Shown here piece after piece: positions 38,551 through 48,549 of a DNA stretch of 64,000 nucleotides. Each line of letters opens with the position of its first letter. Position 1 is the stretch's first letter. The translations under genes and the position numbers were made by a program. Origin of the DNA: Marinobacter fonticola (GTDB taxonomy: Bacteria > Pseudomonadota > Gammaproteobacteria > Pseudomonadales > Oleiphilaceae); the NCBI RefSeq assembly GCF_008122265.1, contig NZ_CP043042.1:2666001-2730000 (forward strand), read 5' to 3'. The notes beneath the pieces are model-generated. The model had not been told where the DNA came from. It saw only the letters and a list, made by a program, of their open reading frames with translations, and made no database searches.

Positions 38551-39366
38551 ATGAAACGGACGGCCTTTTTTATCTCCGACGGCACAGGCATCACTGCCGA
38601 AGCGTTAGGCAACAGTTTGCTTGCCCAATTTGAAAAAATTCATTTCGAGCGCATTACCGTTCCGTACATTGACGATCTGGAGAAAGCCGCCAATGTCGTC
38701 AATCGCATCAACAAGTCGGCAGCCCTGGACGGCGACAAGCCGCTCATCTTCGACACGATCGTCGACAACACGATCCGAGCCGAAATTACCAAAGCCAACG
38801 GCTTCATGATCGATATCTTCGGTACGTTCCTGCGACCACTGGAGCAGGAACTCGCCGCCTCATCCTCCTATTCGGTGGGACGCTCCCACTCCATCTCCAA
38901 CGAATCCAACTACGAACGCCGTATTCACGCAGTCAACTTCGCACTGGATAACGACGATGGCGCCCGCACCCGCTATTACGACGAAGCGGACATCATTCTC
39001 ATCGGCGCCTCTCGTAGCGGCAAGACGCCGACCTGCCTCTATCTCGCCCTGCACTACGGTATAAAGGCGGCCAATTACCCGATTACCGAAGACGATATTC
39101 ACGACCAGCGCTTGCCCAAGGTCCTACGACCGCACCGAGAAAAACTGTTTGGTTTAACCATCGATCCGGACCGGCTAGCCACCATCCGCAACGAACGACG
39201 CCCCAACTCCCGCTATTCTTCAACGAAGCAATGTCAGTTCGAAGTCGAGGAAATTGAGCTGATGTATCGACGAGAGCGAATGTCCTACCTGAATACAACG
39301 GCGTATTCAGTCGAGGAGATTTCAACGCGGATTATGGTGACAACAGGTATCGAGCGGAACCGCTAG
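38551..39366 (+). CDS. ppsR: PEP synthase regulatory protein (PSRP)
   Basis: A 271-residue bifunctional enzyme of the DUF299 family. It inactivates PEP synthase by ADP-dependent phosphorylation and reactivates it by Pi-dependent dephosphorylation. Seen: [21 protein letters not shown] at the start (quoted to its 20th residue as [20 protein letters not shown]), the [13 protein letters not shown] block and the P-loop-like [20 protein letters not shown] near 150. Divergence from ppsA, its target, supports the assignment over the related PPDK regulator. Confidence 0.94.
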   Translation: MKRTAFFISDGTGITAEALGNSLLAQFEKIHFERITVPYIDDLEKAANVVNRINKSAALDGDKPLIFDTIVDNTIRAEITKANGFMIDIFGTFLRPLEQELAASSSYSVGRSHSISNESNYERRIHAVNFALDNDDGARTRYYDEADIILIGASRSGKTPTCLYLALHYGIKAANYPITEDDIHDQRLPKVLRPHREKLFGLTIDPDRLATIRNERRPNSRYSSTKQCQFEVEEIELMYRRERMSYLNTTAYSVEEISTRIMVTTGIERNR

Positions 39367-39431
39367 CGCCCGGCTGGGACCTTGCGGCTCCGCCCGAAAC
39401 CGGGTTTACCACCCGGACGGCGGCAATCTGC

Positions 39432-42356
39432 CTATAGCTCGTGGATGTCCAAACCTGCGGACTCCAGCACGGAGCGGTGCTGCGGGCTGGTGATCACGGC
39501 TGTGCTGGCGCGTTCGGGCACCAGCCATTCCGCGGCCACGCGTTTCAGGTCGTCGATCGTCACCGCAAGCACCCGTTCACGGAAGCGCTTCTGTTGCTCC
39601 GGCGTGCGACCGAACAGGCGACTGTGGAACGCATGCTTGGCTTCGCCAGCCGGTGAGCGCGGTTTGTCGAGCTGCCCCACCACGCCGAGGATGGCCTCTT
39701 CCAGCGACTGCGGATCGTGATCGGTTTCCTGCAGCCAATTGAGCGCACCATCGAAATCGTCCAGCGTCTCAACCAGGCGCGGATCGCGGTATGAAAAGAA
39801 GCGGAACGTACCGTTAACGCTATCCTGTGCCGCGCCGCCGCCGTACGCGCCCCCTTGCTCGCGGATTGCCCGGTGCAGGAAGCCGTTGCGCAGGAAGCCC
39901 CCTAACACGCTTAGCGCCGCCGCGTCGGGATGGTCGACCGCGACGGTGCTATAGGCCTTGGCACAGAAGTTAACCTGTGTCGATGTGAGCCAGGCCTGGC
40001 GCACGGTTTCACTCACAGGCGGCACCTTCCATAGCTCGGTTTCGATAGAAGACGCCCTGGGCCAGGCCGAGCGCAGGTCGTCGATCATCGGGTCAAGTTG
40101 TTCGGACTCGCCGACGACCAGGAACTGGCGAGCCTGTTCCTGGATACGACCATGGATGGCGGCAAGCTTGCTGCACAAGTCCTTCAACGCCTGCTCTTCT
40201 TTAAGAGAGTCGTCCAGCGCCTTGACACCCTTGATCGCCGCCAGGCCACCCAGCTTGAAAGCCAGCTGCGCGCCAGGACTCAACCCCTGGGAAGCGGCAC
40301 CCATCGCCAGCGCATGACCGCTACCGGTGACGGCCTGCTCGCGCCGCGAGCGAATCTGGGCGACGATTTCGCGGATACGAGCATGCTCGTCGAACCGGGC
40401 ACTCGTGAATACATCCCGCAGGAGCTGGGTCAGCTTGTCCTTGTTACGGGCCAGAGCCTTGCCGCTGAGCACCAGATAGCCGCTCAGGTCCTGTACGTCG
40501 TCGACGCGACCTTTGGCCACCGAAAACGCACTAATTCCGCCGGATTCCGCCGACATACGGTCCTGCATGGCGAGATAATCGAGCTCACCGCAACCCACTT
40601 CGGTCAGACACGTGGTGTATAGCGGCAGCAGCAATAGCTCCTCTTCGCTCATCTTGGGTAACGGCAGGACAACCTGTTCGTAAACCAGGCCGTTGGTGCC
40701 CTGGGCGTAGGCCGTCGCCGGGAAGTCCTCGAGGATGCGCGCCTCGGGCTCGGGCAATTGGAGCGGTACATCGCTCAAGTCGACCTTCGGCAATATGGAG
40801 TCGTCGTCCTTGCGGTTCTGACGCTCTTCCAAGGCGGCCGCGCGATCGACAATGGCCTTCGTCTCGTCTTCGGTCAGTGTCGACTTGCGACGTTCAAGGG
40901 CCTCCGCCACCGCTTTCTGCTGACGAGATTCCATCTGGTCGTCGGGCCGCAGGGTCAGGGTCACGCGATGGGGATTATCCAGCAGCATACGGCGAATCAG
41001 ATTAGGCACGTACTGCGGGTCTTTGATCTTCTCGCGCAGGCGGGCCAGCACCGGCTCCAGATCCAGTAGCTCCACGGGATCGCCGCCGTGAACCATGGGC
41101 GAGATGGAGGCCATGATCAGTTGCAAACCGTAAGGGAACTGGTCGCCCGCAATCTCCCGCTGATGCAGCTCTAGCTGGTGCAGGATAGCTTCCAGGCGGT
41201 GCTCGCTGACGCCTTCCTTCGCGACGGTTTCCAGCACGCTCTCTATCAGCGCTTCCAGGTCCCCGGCGCGGCCGGGTTCGCTGCCTTCAATCCCGCAGAC
41301 GAACGTCATTTCGCGGTTGGAATCCTCCAGCCCGCACATCGGCGACGGCGCGTGCCCGATATCCGTGGTTTCCAGCGCACGCAAGAGCGGCGACGCACTG
41401 TTTTCCAGCAGAACGCTGGCCATCAGGTGGGCTTCCAGATTTTCCTGTAGATCAAAACTGTGCCCCAGCAACCAGCCCATCACGATGTGGGTCTTATGAT
41501 CGGTGTCTTCGCCGGCGCTGACCGGATAGGCCTGATCCGCGCGGACCGGCGCGAAAAAGCGTTTCTCGTCATGGACCGGCAGTTCGATGTCTTGCTGGTC
41601 AAAGCGGGCCAAGGCCAGGGACTCGAAGCGCTCATGGTGCTCGATCGCCGGAATATTGCCGTAGGTGGCAAAGATCGCGTTGCTGGGGTGGTAATGGTGG
41701 CGGTAGAACTGCAGCAGGTCCTCGTAACGCAGGTCGGTAATATGGTCCGGCTCGCCGCCACTGTTGTAATGGTAAGTGGTCGTCGGAAACAGATGACTGC
41801 TCAAAATCTGCCAAAGCTGGGACGTGGCGGCGCTCATGGCGCCCTTCATCTCGTTGTACACCACGCCGCGATGAACCAGCGGGGTCGATGGATCAGCCGG
41901 TTCTTCGAACTCCAGCCGATGGCCTTCCTGGGAAAAGTCCACTTCATCCAACTTGGAGAAGAACACCGAGTCCAGGTAAACCGAGAGCAGGTTGTCGAAA
42001 TCCTTGCGATTCTTGGTCGCAAACGGATAGGCCGTCCAATCGCTGCTGGTGAAGGCGTTCATAAAGGTATTCAGCGACCGGCGGATCATCATGAAAAATG
42101 GATCGCGCACAGGATAACGCTCGCTACCACACAGCGCCGTGTGCTCAAGGATGTGAGCGACGCCCATCGAATTCATGGGAAACGTTCGCAGCGCCACGAA
42201 AAATACGTTCTCGTCGTTATCGGATGCGAGATGCAGGTGAGTCGCGCCGGTCTTGCGATGGCGGTATTCCTCCACATCGATATTCAGTGTATCGATGCGA
42301 TGCGTGCGAACCTGTTCGAACGCGGGATGCACGGCTTGGTCTCGATTCTTGGTCAT
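39432..42356 (-). CDS. M16C zinc metalloprotease (PreP-like)
   Basis: A 974-residue insulinase-superfamily peptidase of the presequence-protease type. The inverted zinc motif is in VAHILEHTALCGSERYPVRD (HxxEH), with the third ligand in VVYNEMKGAMS about 75 residues later. An M16C-associated domain spans roughly 470-720, and an inactive peptidase half follows, giving the clam-shell shape that degrades short unfolded peptides. No signal peptide is seen, so it is probably cytoplasmic. It stands just downstream of mgsA on the same strand; the two do not look functionally linked. Confidence 0.92.
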   Translation of the reverse strand: MTKNRDQAVHPAFEQVRTHRIDTLNIDVEEYRHRKTGATHLHLASDNDENVFFVALRTFPMNSMGVAHILEHTALCGSERYPVRDPFFMMIRRSLNTFMNAFTSSDWTAYPFATKNRKDFDNLLSVYLDSVFFSKLDEVDFSQEGHRLEFEEPADPSTPLVHRGVVYNEMKGAMSAATSQLWQILSSHLFPTTTYHYNSGGEPDHITDLRYEDLLQFYRHHYHPSNAIFATYGNIPAIEHHERFESLALARFDQQDIELPVHDEKRFFAPVRADQAYPVSAGEDTDHKTHIVMGWLLGHSFDLQENLEAHLMASVLLENSASPLLRALETTDIGHAPSPMCGLEDSNREMTFVCGIEGSEPGRAGDLEALIESVLETVAKEGVSEHRLEAILHQLELHQREIAGDQFPYGLQLIMASISPMVHGGDPVELLDLEPVLARLREKIKDPQYVPNLIRRMLLDNPHRVTLTLRPDDQMESRQQKAVAEALERRKSTLTEDETKAIVDRAAALEERQNRKDDDSILPKVDLSDVPLQLPEPEARILEDFPATAYAQGTNGLVYEQVVLPLPKMSEEELLLLPLYTTCLTEVGCGELDYLAMQDRMSAESGGISAFSVAKGRVDDVQDLSGYLVLSGKALARNKDKLTQLLRDVFTSARFDEHARIREIVAQIRSRREQAVTGSGHALAMGAASQGLSPGAQLAFKLGGLAAIKGVKALDDSLKEEQALKDLCSKLAAIHGRIQEQARQFLVVGESEQLDPMIDDLRSAWPRASSIETELWKVPPVSETVRQAWLTSTQVNFCAKAYSTVAVDHPDAAALSVLGGFLRNGFLHRAIREQGGAYGGGAAQDSVNGTFRFFSYRDPRLVETLDDFDGALNWLQETDHDPQSLEEAILGVVGQLDKPRSPAGEAKHAFHSRLFGRTPEQQKRFRERVLAVTIDDLKRVAAEWLVPERASTAVITSPQHRSVLESAGLDIHEL

Positions 42357-42400
42357 TACGTTATCCTGATAATCGATAGGATTTCAGTCGACGTCCCCTC

Positions 42401-42850
42401 TCAGGCAGACGGACTTACGACAGCACGGTTTCGATAGGCTGAAAAATCGGGCTCCCGCCGTTGATACTGCTGGAAACAGGGTGAGCTCACGATAAAATCC
42501 GCTGAGCTTTCGTTACACGCTATCGGAATATTCCACAGTGTCGCAATGCGTAGGAGCGCTTTGATATCCGGGTCATGGGACATGGGCTCCAATGGATCCC
42601 AAAAGAAAATCAACAAGTCGACCTGGCCCTGCGATATACGTGCACCGATCTGCTGGTCGCCACCCAACGGGCCACTTTGCAGGCGCTCCACGTCAAGACC
42701 GGTACGTTCGGTTACCAGCTTGCCGGTGGTTCCGGTCGTTAGTAGCTCGCAGGCAGCTAGTAAATCCCGGTTGCGGGTGACCCAATCGATCAAATCCAAC
42801 TTCTTGTTGTCGTGGGCAACCAGTGCAACGCGCCGAATTCCTTCACTCAT
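42401..42850 (-). CDS. mgsA: Methylglyoxal synthase
   Basis: A 149-residue enzyme converting dihydroxyacetone phosphate to methylglyoxal and phosphate, a bypass when phosphate is limiting. Motifs are VALVAHDNKKLDLIDWV at the start, TTGTTGKLV, the catalytic region SGPLGGDQQIGARI and LIFFWDPLEPMSHDPDI. Length is normal. A long GC-rich hairpin lies in its 5' leader (42876-42898). Confidence 0.96.
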   Translation of the reverse strand: MSEGIRRVALVAHDNKKLDLIDWVTRNRDLLAACELLTTGTTGKLVTERTGLDVERLQSGPLGGDQQIGARISQGQVDLLIFFWDPLEPMSHDPDIKALLRIATLWNIPIACNESSADFIVSSPCFQQYQRREPDFSAYRNRAVVSPSA

Positions 42851-42875
42851 AGGACCCTATCCTAATATCCAGATA

Positions 42876-42898
42876 CCGGCGCCGTTTATCGGCGCCGG
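42876..42898 (-). promoter_or_regulatory. Perfect GC hairpin upstream of mgsA
   Basis: CCGGCGCCG, five-base loop, CGGCGCCGG lies 26-48 bases before the mgsA ATG. No T run follows on either side, so it is not a standard terminator. Each arm is itself nearly palindromic. It may be a leader structure or an operator in the divergent gap. Confidence 0.6.
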
Positions 42899-43061
42899 CA
42901 AACATAATCGTCCGTTTAGGGTAACATGCACTATCCATCATGAAGCACCTGTAAAGGAACCATGGTGCAGTTAATGGTTGAATTAGTTACTCTCTATTAC
43001 ATGACTATCGATGCAATACGCTCCTTTCAAGACGGATCGTATTCAGGACAACGCCATACGC

Positions 43062-43682
43062 ATGACAGCACCTCTTTCCCCGGTCCAGACCGCACAGGAA
43101 CGCCCTGAGACGCGCGCGACAAGTACCGCCAACACGGCACCGGAAACCCCGGATAATGTCCCGCCGCGGCCAGAGCCCGGTAGCGCCGAACTGGCACCTT
43201 ACTGGTTCGCACGTAAACGGTACCTAAAAGAAGTCCGTCGTGTACCGGAATTGCGCCAACGCTACTGGAGCGCCATTCTGCTCTACCTGTTGCGCCGGGT
43301 CCTGTGGTCCTTCGGTTTTTTCCCGATCCTCATCGCGGTCTGGTTCCCGCTGGTCATGGCAAGTTTCAACCCGGTTGTGATGGTGAACGATATTCTGCCC
43401 GACCTGCAGGCCTTCGTGGCTGCCAACCCGGAGGTCCAGGCCAACACGTTGCAAACCCTCGGCATTGCCTGGCTATCGATCGGTTTCTTCTTCCTGATCT
43501 TCGATTTCGTGCTCACGCCCTTCCGCTCGCCTTACGAGTATGAGGCAGACGTCTACATGCGCGCCTGGGAACAGCGTCACATGGAAAAACAAGCGCAGGC
43601 GGCAGCGGCTGAGCCAAATACAGTGAATGCCCCTGAACACGCCCTGACGACGACGGACAAACACCTAGCGACGAGAGAGTGA
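43062..43682 (+). CDS. Hypothetical two-helix membrane protein
   Basis: About 206 residues, not recognised. The N-terminus (first 60 residues) is polar and Pro/Thr-rich. A basic stretch (WFARKRYLKEVRRVPELRQR) leads into a hydrophobic segment (about 90-115, FGFFPILIAVWFPLVMASF). After a loop comes a second segment (LGIAWLSIGFFFLIFDFVL), then a cytoplasmic tail with EYEADVYMRAWEQRHMEK. The start is uncertain: ATG 43062 has AGGA upstream, ATG 43011 has none. It is divergent from mgsA and upstream of the PEGA/MORN gene, 190 bases away. No function is inferred. Confidence 0.7.
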   Translation: MTAPLSPVQTAQERPETRATSTANTAPETPDNVPPRPEPGSAELAPYWFARKRYLKEVRRVPELRQRYWSAILLYLLRRVLWSFGFFPILIAVWFPLVMASFNPVVMVNDILPDLQAFVAANPEVQANTLQTLGIAWLSIGFFFLIFDFVLTPFRSPYEYEADVYMRAWEQRHMEKQAQAAAAEPNTVNAPEHALTTTDKHLATRE

Positions 43683-43873
43683 ACCCGGTCCGCGTGAAAG
43701 TGTGAAACGTGCGGCAAACTGCGCAACTGCGTTCACTTTCTGTTACATAAGGCGTCGCCGACCCGCTAGTATGCATGGATGAAAGGTATCCGAAGGTAGA
43801 CCGTTCCTGGTCCCCCGGAGCGCGCCTGCCCAGGCAGGCCGGTCAGTTGTTCTGCATCCATCCGAGGTCGTTC

Positions 43874-45328
43874 ATGGTCGATTTCAGGCCACTGCTATTC
43901 ATCAATGCTTTGGCACTTATGCTCTTGGTCACCGCCGGCTTTGCATCCATCCAGGATGACGGCGGCCCCCTGCTCAGTGCTCGCGCCTTGATCGAGAAGG
44001 CGCCCAAGTCCCCCGACAAGGCACCCAAGCCCCTCGACAAGGCACCCGACACGCCCCAGCCGGACAACAAAGCCTCCCCATCGGTTCAATCGCCAGCGCC
44101 AGGGGCAGACAACGCCGCCGTATTCGCAGATGTCGGCACGGCACATAACATCTCAGAAGCCGCTATTCCAGACGCCGGCGATGCTGTCCCGATAAGCGCA
44201 AACGAATTGAGCGCCGCGCAGGGAAGTATGGAAGGCGCCAACACCGATCTACCCTCCGAAGGCTCGAACGCGCCAAAAACGGCAGATAGCTCGCCGGCAC
44301 AATTGGCCCTGATTTCTCCACAGGTATCGGTAGAGAGCACCGACGCGACGGTCTCTCAACCGGAACCGCCGGTTCCACCTTCCACCGCGCAACTGACCTT
44401 ACGCTCCAACGTGCTCGGGGATTCGGTGCGGATCAACGGAAAATCCTATGGTTCCACTCGCCTCGATATCGAGTTGAACCCGGGCGACTACGACGTGGTC
44501 ATCAGCAAAAAAGGCTACAAGAACTGGTCACAGACCCTTCGTCTCGACGCTGGCGACGATCTGACCTTGCGTGGTCAACTCGAAGAATATACCCGCGTGA
44601 ACTACCAGGATGGTATCTGGGTGGGCGGCGTACGCACTGGCGACGGTACCTATACCGGCGAAGAAGGTAGCGGCGAAGGTGGATTGGAATACACGGGCCA
44701 TTTCGTCGACGGGCAGTTCCACGGCAAGGGCACCGCCCTCTATCCCGACGGCAGTCGCTATCGGGGTGATTGGTCCGCGGGCAAGCGTAGTGGCGAAGGG
44801 ACGTTTCGCGCGGCTGACGGATCGAGCTATACCGGCCAGTTCGATAACGATGAATTTAATGGGCAAGGCACCCTCACCCGCGCTAATGGCGATGTATTGA
44901 CCGGGCAGTGGTCCGGCGGTCGCCTGGAGGGCCACGGGTCACTGACCACGGCCAATGGCATGTTCTACGTCGGGGGCTTCAAGGCCGGTAAGTTCCACGG
45001 CGAAGGCACCCTGACTTACCCGGACGGCCGGCACTACCAAGGTGGATTCTCCAACGGCGAGTATCATGGCGAGGGAAGCGAAATCCTCTCCGACGGTAAG
45101 AAGTACGTGGGCCAGTACATTGAGGGTGATTTCCACGGCCAAGGTACGCTGATGAATCCGAACGGCAGTTCTATCGAAGCCACATTCCGCTACGGCGAGC
45201 CCTACGGCCAAGCCAAGCTGGTCACGCCGGAGGGCGAAATATTCAATGCCCGCACCAGCGAGCCGGGCGTTTGCTACCGGGAAAAAAGTTACCGGGCCAC
45301 ACAGTGCCCGCCGCTGGAAGGGTGGTAA
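43874..45328 (+). CDS. Secreted PEGA-domain and MORN-repeat protein
   Basis: About 484 residues from ATG 43874 (GAGG seven bases upstream). It has a signal or anchor segment (PLLFINALALMLLVTAGFAS), a long low-complexity linker with EKAPKSPDKAPKPLDKAPDT, a PEGA domain (LTLRSNVLGDSVRINGKSYG to DLTLRGQLEEY), then about eight MORN repeats (for example YTGHFVDGQFHGKGTALYPD and YVGGFKAGKFHGEGTLTYPD). It ends with a short cysteine-containing tail. PEGA and MORN modules suggest cell-wall or lipid surface contact in the periplasm. The receiver gene follows 93 bases later. Confidence 0.85.
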   Translation: MVDFRPLLFINALALMLLVTAGFASIQDDGGPLLSARALIEKAPKSPDKAPKPLDKAPDTPQPDNKASPSVQSPAPGADNAAVFADVGTAHNISEAAIPDAGDAVPISANELSAAQGSMEGANTDLPSEGSNAPKTADSSPAQLALISPQVSVESTDATVSQPEPPVPPSTAQLTLRSNVLGDSVRINGKSYGSTRLDIELNPGDYDVVISKKGYKNWSQTLRLDAGDDLTLRGQLEEYTRVNYQDGIWVGGVRTGDGTYTGEEGSGEGGLEYTGHFVDGQFHGKGTALYPDGSRYRGDWSAGKRSGEGTFRAADGSSYTGQFDNDEFNGQGTLTRANGDVLTGQWSGGRLEGHGSLTTANGMFYVGGFKAGKFHGEGTLTYPDGRHYQGGFSNGEYHGEGSEILSDGKKYVGQYIEGDFHGQGTLMNPNGSSIEATFRYGEPYGQAKLVTPEGEIFNARTSEPGVCYREKSYRATQCPPLEGW

Positions 45329-45421
45329 GCTTCCTGGCGCAAAAAAGAACGAATACGGGCTGGCCGGCACAACGCCAATCAAGATCAGCCTTTTACAAGA
45401 GTGAATCATTGAGGTTGTATC

Positions 45422-46612
45422 ATGGCGATCAAGAACGCACTTCTGGTGGACGATTCGAAAGTGGCGCGCTTTGCGCTCAGCAAGCTCCTGGAGAATCGAG
45501 AAATGCAGGTCAACATGGCAGGATCGGCGGAAGAGGCGCTGGACTTCCTCAATGGCAACGTTCACCCGGACGTGATCTTTATGGACCACCTGATGCCGGG
45601 CATGAACGGCGTCGAAGCCATCAAAGCGATCAAGGGCAACCCGGCGACAGCGGGTATTCCGATCATCATGTGCACCTCCAAAAAATCCCCGTCGTTTATG
45701 GAAGAAGCGCGCAACTTCGGCGTCTATAACATCCTCACCAAGCCGCCTCAGAACGACGGTCTGAACACGGTGCTCGATCAGCTTTCATCCGATGTGAACA
45801 ATGACAGTCTGCCGGATGTACCCGCGCTGGAAACCATGACCGAACTGGCCCTTGATATCGAAGAGGAGCCGCTGGATCTGCCGGAGAACGCTTCTCTCGA
45901 ACTATCCCCGAAGAACGGCAAGGCGTCTGCCGTCGTTGACGAGCATCGTGCCGACGACGACGAGGCGCTGGAGCAACGGGGGCCGAAGCATCAGATGGAG
46001 GAACAACCTGACGAACAAGCCGCGGACACGGCCGGTCCGCAGGTGGTGCCGCTCACCAGCGACTTGATCGAGCAGATCGCCCGTTCAGCGGTGAAGACCC
46101 ACATCAACAACCGTCTGCACGAACTGTTGAGCAGCCTGTTCGACGAGCAGTACGCCCATCTGAAGCGCCTTTTGGACGATGAAGAGCGCAAGCAGAACGA
46201 CACCCTGACAACGGAACTCAAGGCGCTCCGCGAGACTTTCGATACCCGCACTCAGGGACTGAAGGATGAGATCGTTGCGGAAGTGAATCTGAGCCTGACC
46301 CGCGAACTGGCGGATCTTAAAAAGTCCATGCAGACCGGTGCCGGACTTTCTCCCAACGACATGGCCGAACTCAAGGATCACATTACCAGCGTTCAGACCA
46401 TCGATACCGAGTTCTGGCAAACGCTGCAGTCCGAGGCTATCCAGCAAGCCCATGACATTTCCCGGGAGACCGCTGAAGATATTGCCCAGCGCACCATCGA
46501 ACTCTATGTGCATCAGCAGCGGGCAACCGCCTCACGGACCTATACCATCGGCCTGGCGATCAGCTTGAGCATATTTACCGTTGGCATTGCGTGGCTGTCA
46601 GGTCTCTTTTAA
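45422..46612 (+). CDS. Membrane-tailed CheY-like receiver protein
   Basis: A 396-residue protein with an N-terminal receiver domain that has every phosphorylation residue: D10, D11, D55 ([13 protein letters not shown]), T85 and K107. After an acidic linker (about 130-200) comes a helical, probably coiled-coil region (about 210-370). It ends in one C-terminal membrane helix ([20 protein letters not shown], about 374-394). There is no DNA-binding, GGDEF or kinase domain. The output could be protein interaction at the inner membrane. The partner kinase is unknown. The 3' end overlaps the convergent MobA-like gene by 15 bases. Confidence 0.88.
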   Translation: MAIKNALLVDDSKVARFALSKLLENREMQVNMAGSAEEALDFLNGNVHPDVIFMDHLMPGMNGVEAIKAIKGNPATAGIPIIMCTSKKSPSFMEEARNFGVYNILTKPPQNDGLNTVLDQLSSDVNNDSLPDVPALETMTELALDIEEEPLDLPENASLELSPKNGKASAVVDEHRADDDEALEQRGPKHQMEEQPDEQAADTAGPQVVPLTSDLIEQIARSAVKTHINNRLHELLSSLFDEQYAHLKRLLDDEERKQNDTLTTELKALRETFDTRTQGLKDEIVAEVNLSLTRELADLKKSMQTGAGLSPNDMAELKDHITSVQTIDTEFWQTLQSEAIQQAHDISRETAEDIAQRTIELYVHQQRATASRTYTIGLAISLSIFTVGIAWLSGLF

Positions 46613-47212
46613 GGCGTTTTGCGCCAGACGCGTGGAATGGCGCAGCCTTTGCCATTGCGCCACAGTATCGACATCGTCCCGCGCGCCCGGCGCCGGCACT
46701 GCAACTGCTCCGACCTGACGCAACAGCCGCCCCGCTCCCGCATCCCCGTCCAATGCCATGAGTTCAGGCCAAAGCCAGCCTGGCAAGTAGGCCGGCGCTC
46801 CCACAAAACCGCCCAGATCGGCGGCCACAGGCTGGTCGCCTTGCGTGCGATCTACTGCCGCAACCAATCCGGACCAAAAGCAGCGCTCGATGGCCGGCTG
46901 ATCGACCAGCAGAACAAAGACACCGCGTGTTTGGGCAGGCAACGACTCAAGCCCGGCTTGTAACGATGATGCCATCCCCTCCTGCCATCGTGGATTGAAA
47001 ACCCAGCGATCAGGTTGCTCGGAGCACCGAAAACGCACGAGCGGATAGTGGCTACCGACGACAACATGGATCGGTGAGCCTAATAACCGGGCCCGTTCAA
47101 TAGCATTCGCGAGTAAGGACTTTCCACACCATGGCATCGCCGCCTTGGGACGCCCGAAACGACGTGAAGCGCCGGCAGACAACACCAGAACAGCCATTTC
47201 ACTGCATTTCAT
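46598..47212 (-). CDS. MobA/MocA-like nucleotidyltransferase
   Basis: About 204 residues of the MobA-like NTP transferase family. The nucleotide-binding start is [20 protein letters not shown], with [17 protein letters not shown] in the metal-binding region and [15 protein letters not shown] later. Members such as MocA transfer CMP or GMP to molybdopterin; no molybdenum genes lie in the window. The ATG at 47212 is preferred because AATAAGG is just upstream. It is divergent from the PTPS gene. Confidence 0.85.
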   Translation of the reverse strand: MKCSEMAVLVLSAGASRRFGRPKAAMPWCGKSLLANAIERARLLGSPIHVVVGSHYPLVRFRCSEQPDRWVFNPRWQEGMASSLQAGLESLPAQTRGVFVLLVDQPAIERCFWSGLVAAVDRTQGDQPVAADLGGFVGAPAYLPGWLWPELMALDGDAGAGRLLRQVGAVAVPAPGARDDVDTVAQWQRLRHSTRLAQNALKET

Positions 47213-47378
47213 CGACCTTATTCTCCGGTTCACCCACGACGCGAATGGGAAACACTGCTGGAGGCGGATTTTTGCTAGAATCGCGCCACGGAGCCTTCGA
47301 ACACGTCCGGATCCTTTTGGAACCTGACGCCTCGAAAGCTCTCCAATCCTACACGCTTAAACGAGAATAGAGCGATCC

Positions 47379-48230
47379 ATGAACCACCTTTTCGTCGACA
47401 ATCTGACTGTTATTGACTTTGCCTACCTTGACCATCACCGGGGGCTGGTGGGGGAAAGCTGGATTGTCGATGTCGTTCTGGCGGGTGAACTGGACGAACA
47501 GGGCATGGTGTTCGACTTTGGCTCGGTCAAACGCACCATCAAGCGGGTCATCGACGAGCGCGTCGATCATCGCCTGGTCGTTCCCAAAGATCAACCCGGG
47601 CTGCAGGTGCGCGAACACGGCGATCGTGCCGAGATTGAATGTCCGCTGGCCGACGGCAGTGTCGTGACCCATGGCTCGCCACTTGAAGCCGTACTGCTTA
47701 TTCGCGGCCACAAGGTAGTACCCTCCGCGGTATCAGCGCTGCTTCAGGACGAATTGCGTGCCGTGCTGCCCGCTAACGTCACCGGCATCGACGTTCACCT
47801 ACGCGAAGAAGAAATCGACGGTCCCTACTACCATTATGTGCATGGCCTTAAGAAGCATCTGGGTAACTGCCAGCGCATTGCCCACGGCCATCGTTCACGC
47901 ATCCAGATCCAGCGCAACCACGCCCGCGATCAGCAACTGGAACGCGAATGGGCACGTCGCTGGCAGGATATCTACATCGGCACCGAGGAGGATGTCACGG
48001 CGCGCTTCGTGGAAGACGATATCAGCTACCTGTCCTTCACTTACGAGGCCAACCAGGGCGAGTTCAGCTTGACCCTGCCGGCCAGCCGCGTCTACCTGAT
48101 GGAGACCGACACCACCGTCGAGCTGATTGCGGCGCATTTGGGTGACGCCTGCAAGCGCACCTACGGCGAGGATGAGATTCAGGTGAAGGCGTTCGAAGGT
48201 GTGGGGAAAGGCGCGCTGGCGATTCGCTAA
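47379..48230 (+). CDS. Tandem 6-pyruvoyl-tetrahydropterin synthase-like protein
   Basis: A 283-residue protein with two PTPS/QueD-type halves. The first half (about 1-155) has the GMVFDFGSVKRTIKRVIDER core and VDHRLVVP, but GESW stands where the zinc-binding HGH normally is. The second half (about 156-283) has NCQRIAHGHRSRIQI, a canonical Cys plus HGH, and then a divergent C-terminus. The pair may make one complete active site between halves. QueD makes 6-carboxytetrahydropterin for queuosine, but no que genes are nearby, so the reaction is uncertain. Confidence 0.8.
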   Translation: MNHLFVDNLTVIDFAYLDHHRGLVGESWIVDVVLAGELDEQGMVFDFGSVKRTIKRVIDERVDHRLVVPKDQPGLQVREHGDRAEIECPLADGSVVTHGSPLEAVLLIRGHKVVPSAVSALLQDELRAVLPANVTGIDVHLREEEIDGPYYHYVHGLKKHLGNCQRIAHGHRSRIQIQRNHARDQQLEREWARRWQDIYIGTEEDVTARFVEDDISYLSFTYEANQGEFSLTLPASRVYLMETDTTVELIAAHLGDACKRTYGEDEIQVKAFEGVGKGALAIR

Positions 48231-48328
48231 CGTTCGTCCGACCGCCGTTAGCGTCCGGCCAGCCCATCTTGAACAAGGCGCTGTCGCCGTCAGGATAGTG
48301 TCCACTTATTTTCTAGCGGCCACTTAAC

Positions 48329-48511
48329 ATGAACGAATTAAGCGTAACCAAGCTCTACCAACGCCGTCACCGGTTTTCCCTCGAATTCAAAGCCGAGATT
48401 GTCGCCAAATGCCTGGAACCCGGGGCCACAACCTCGCTGGATTTGCCCGAGGATCTTGCTGCAGTTAGTAAAGCCTCCGGCCGTTCAGACAAACTGGCCA
48501 GCGACCGATAA
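48329..48511 (+). pseudogene. Transposase remnant (IS66 OrfA / IS3 OrfA-like N-terminus)
   Basis: A 60-codon frame whose first 35 residues (RRHRFSLEFKAEIVAKCLEP) match the helix-turn-helix start of IS66-type TnpA. After about residue 38 the match stops and the sequence is random-looking to the stop. No terminal repeats or further transposase genes are seen, so it is a decayed scrap of an insertion sequence between the PTPS and ATP-grasp genes. Confidence 0.7.
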
Positions 48512-48549
48512 CGACAGGCGCCGCTCCGGAATTACTGGCCAGTTTTTAA

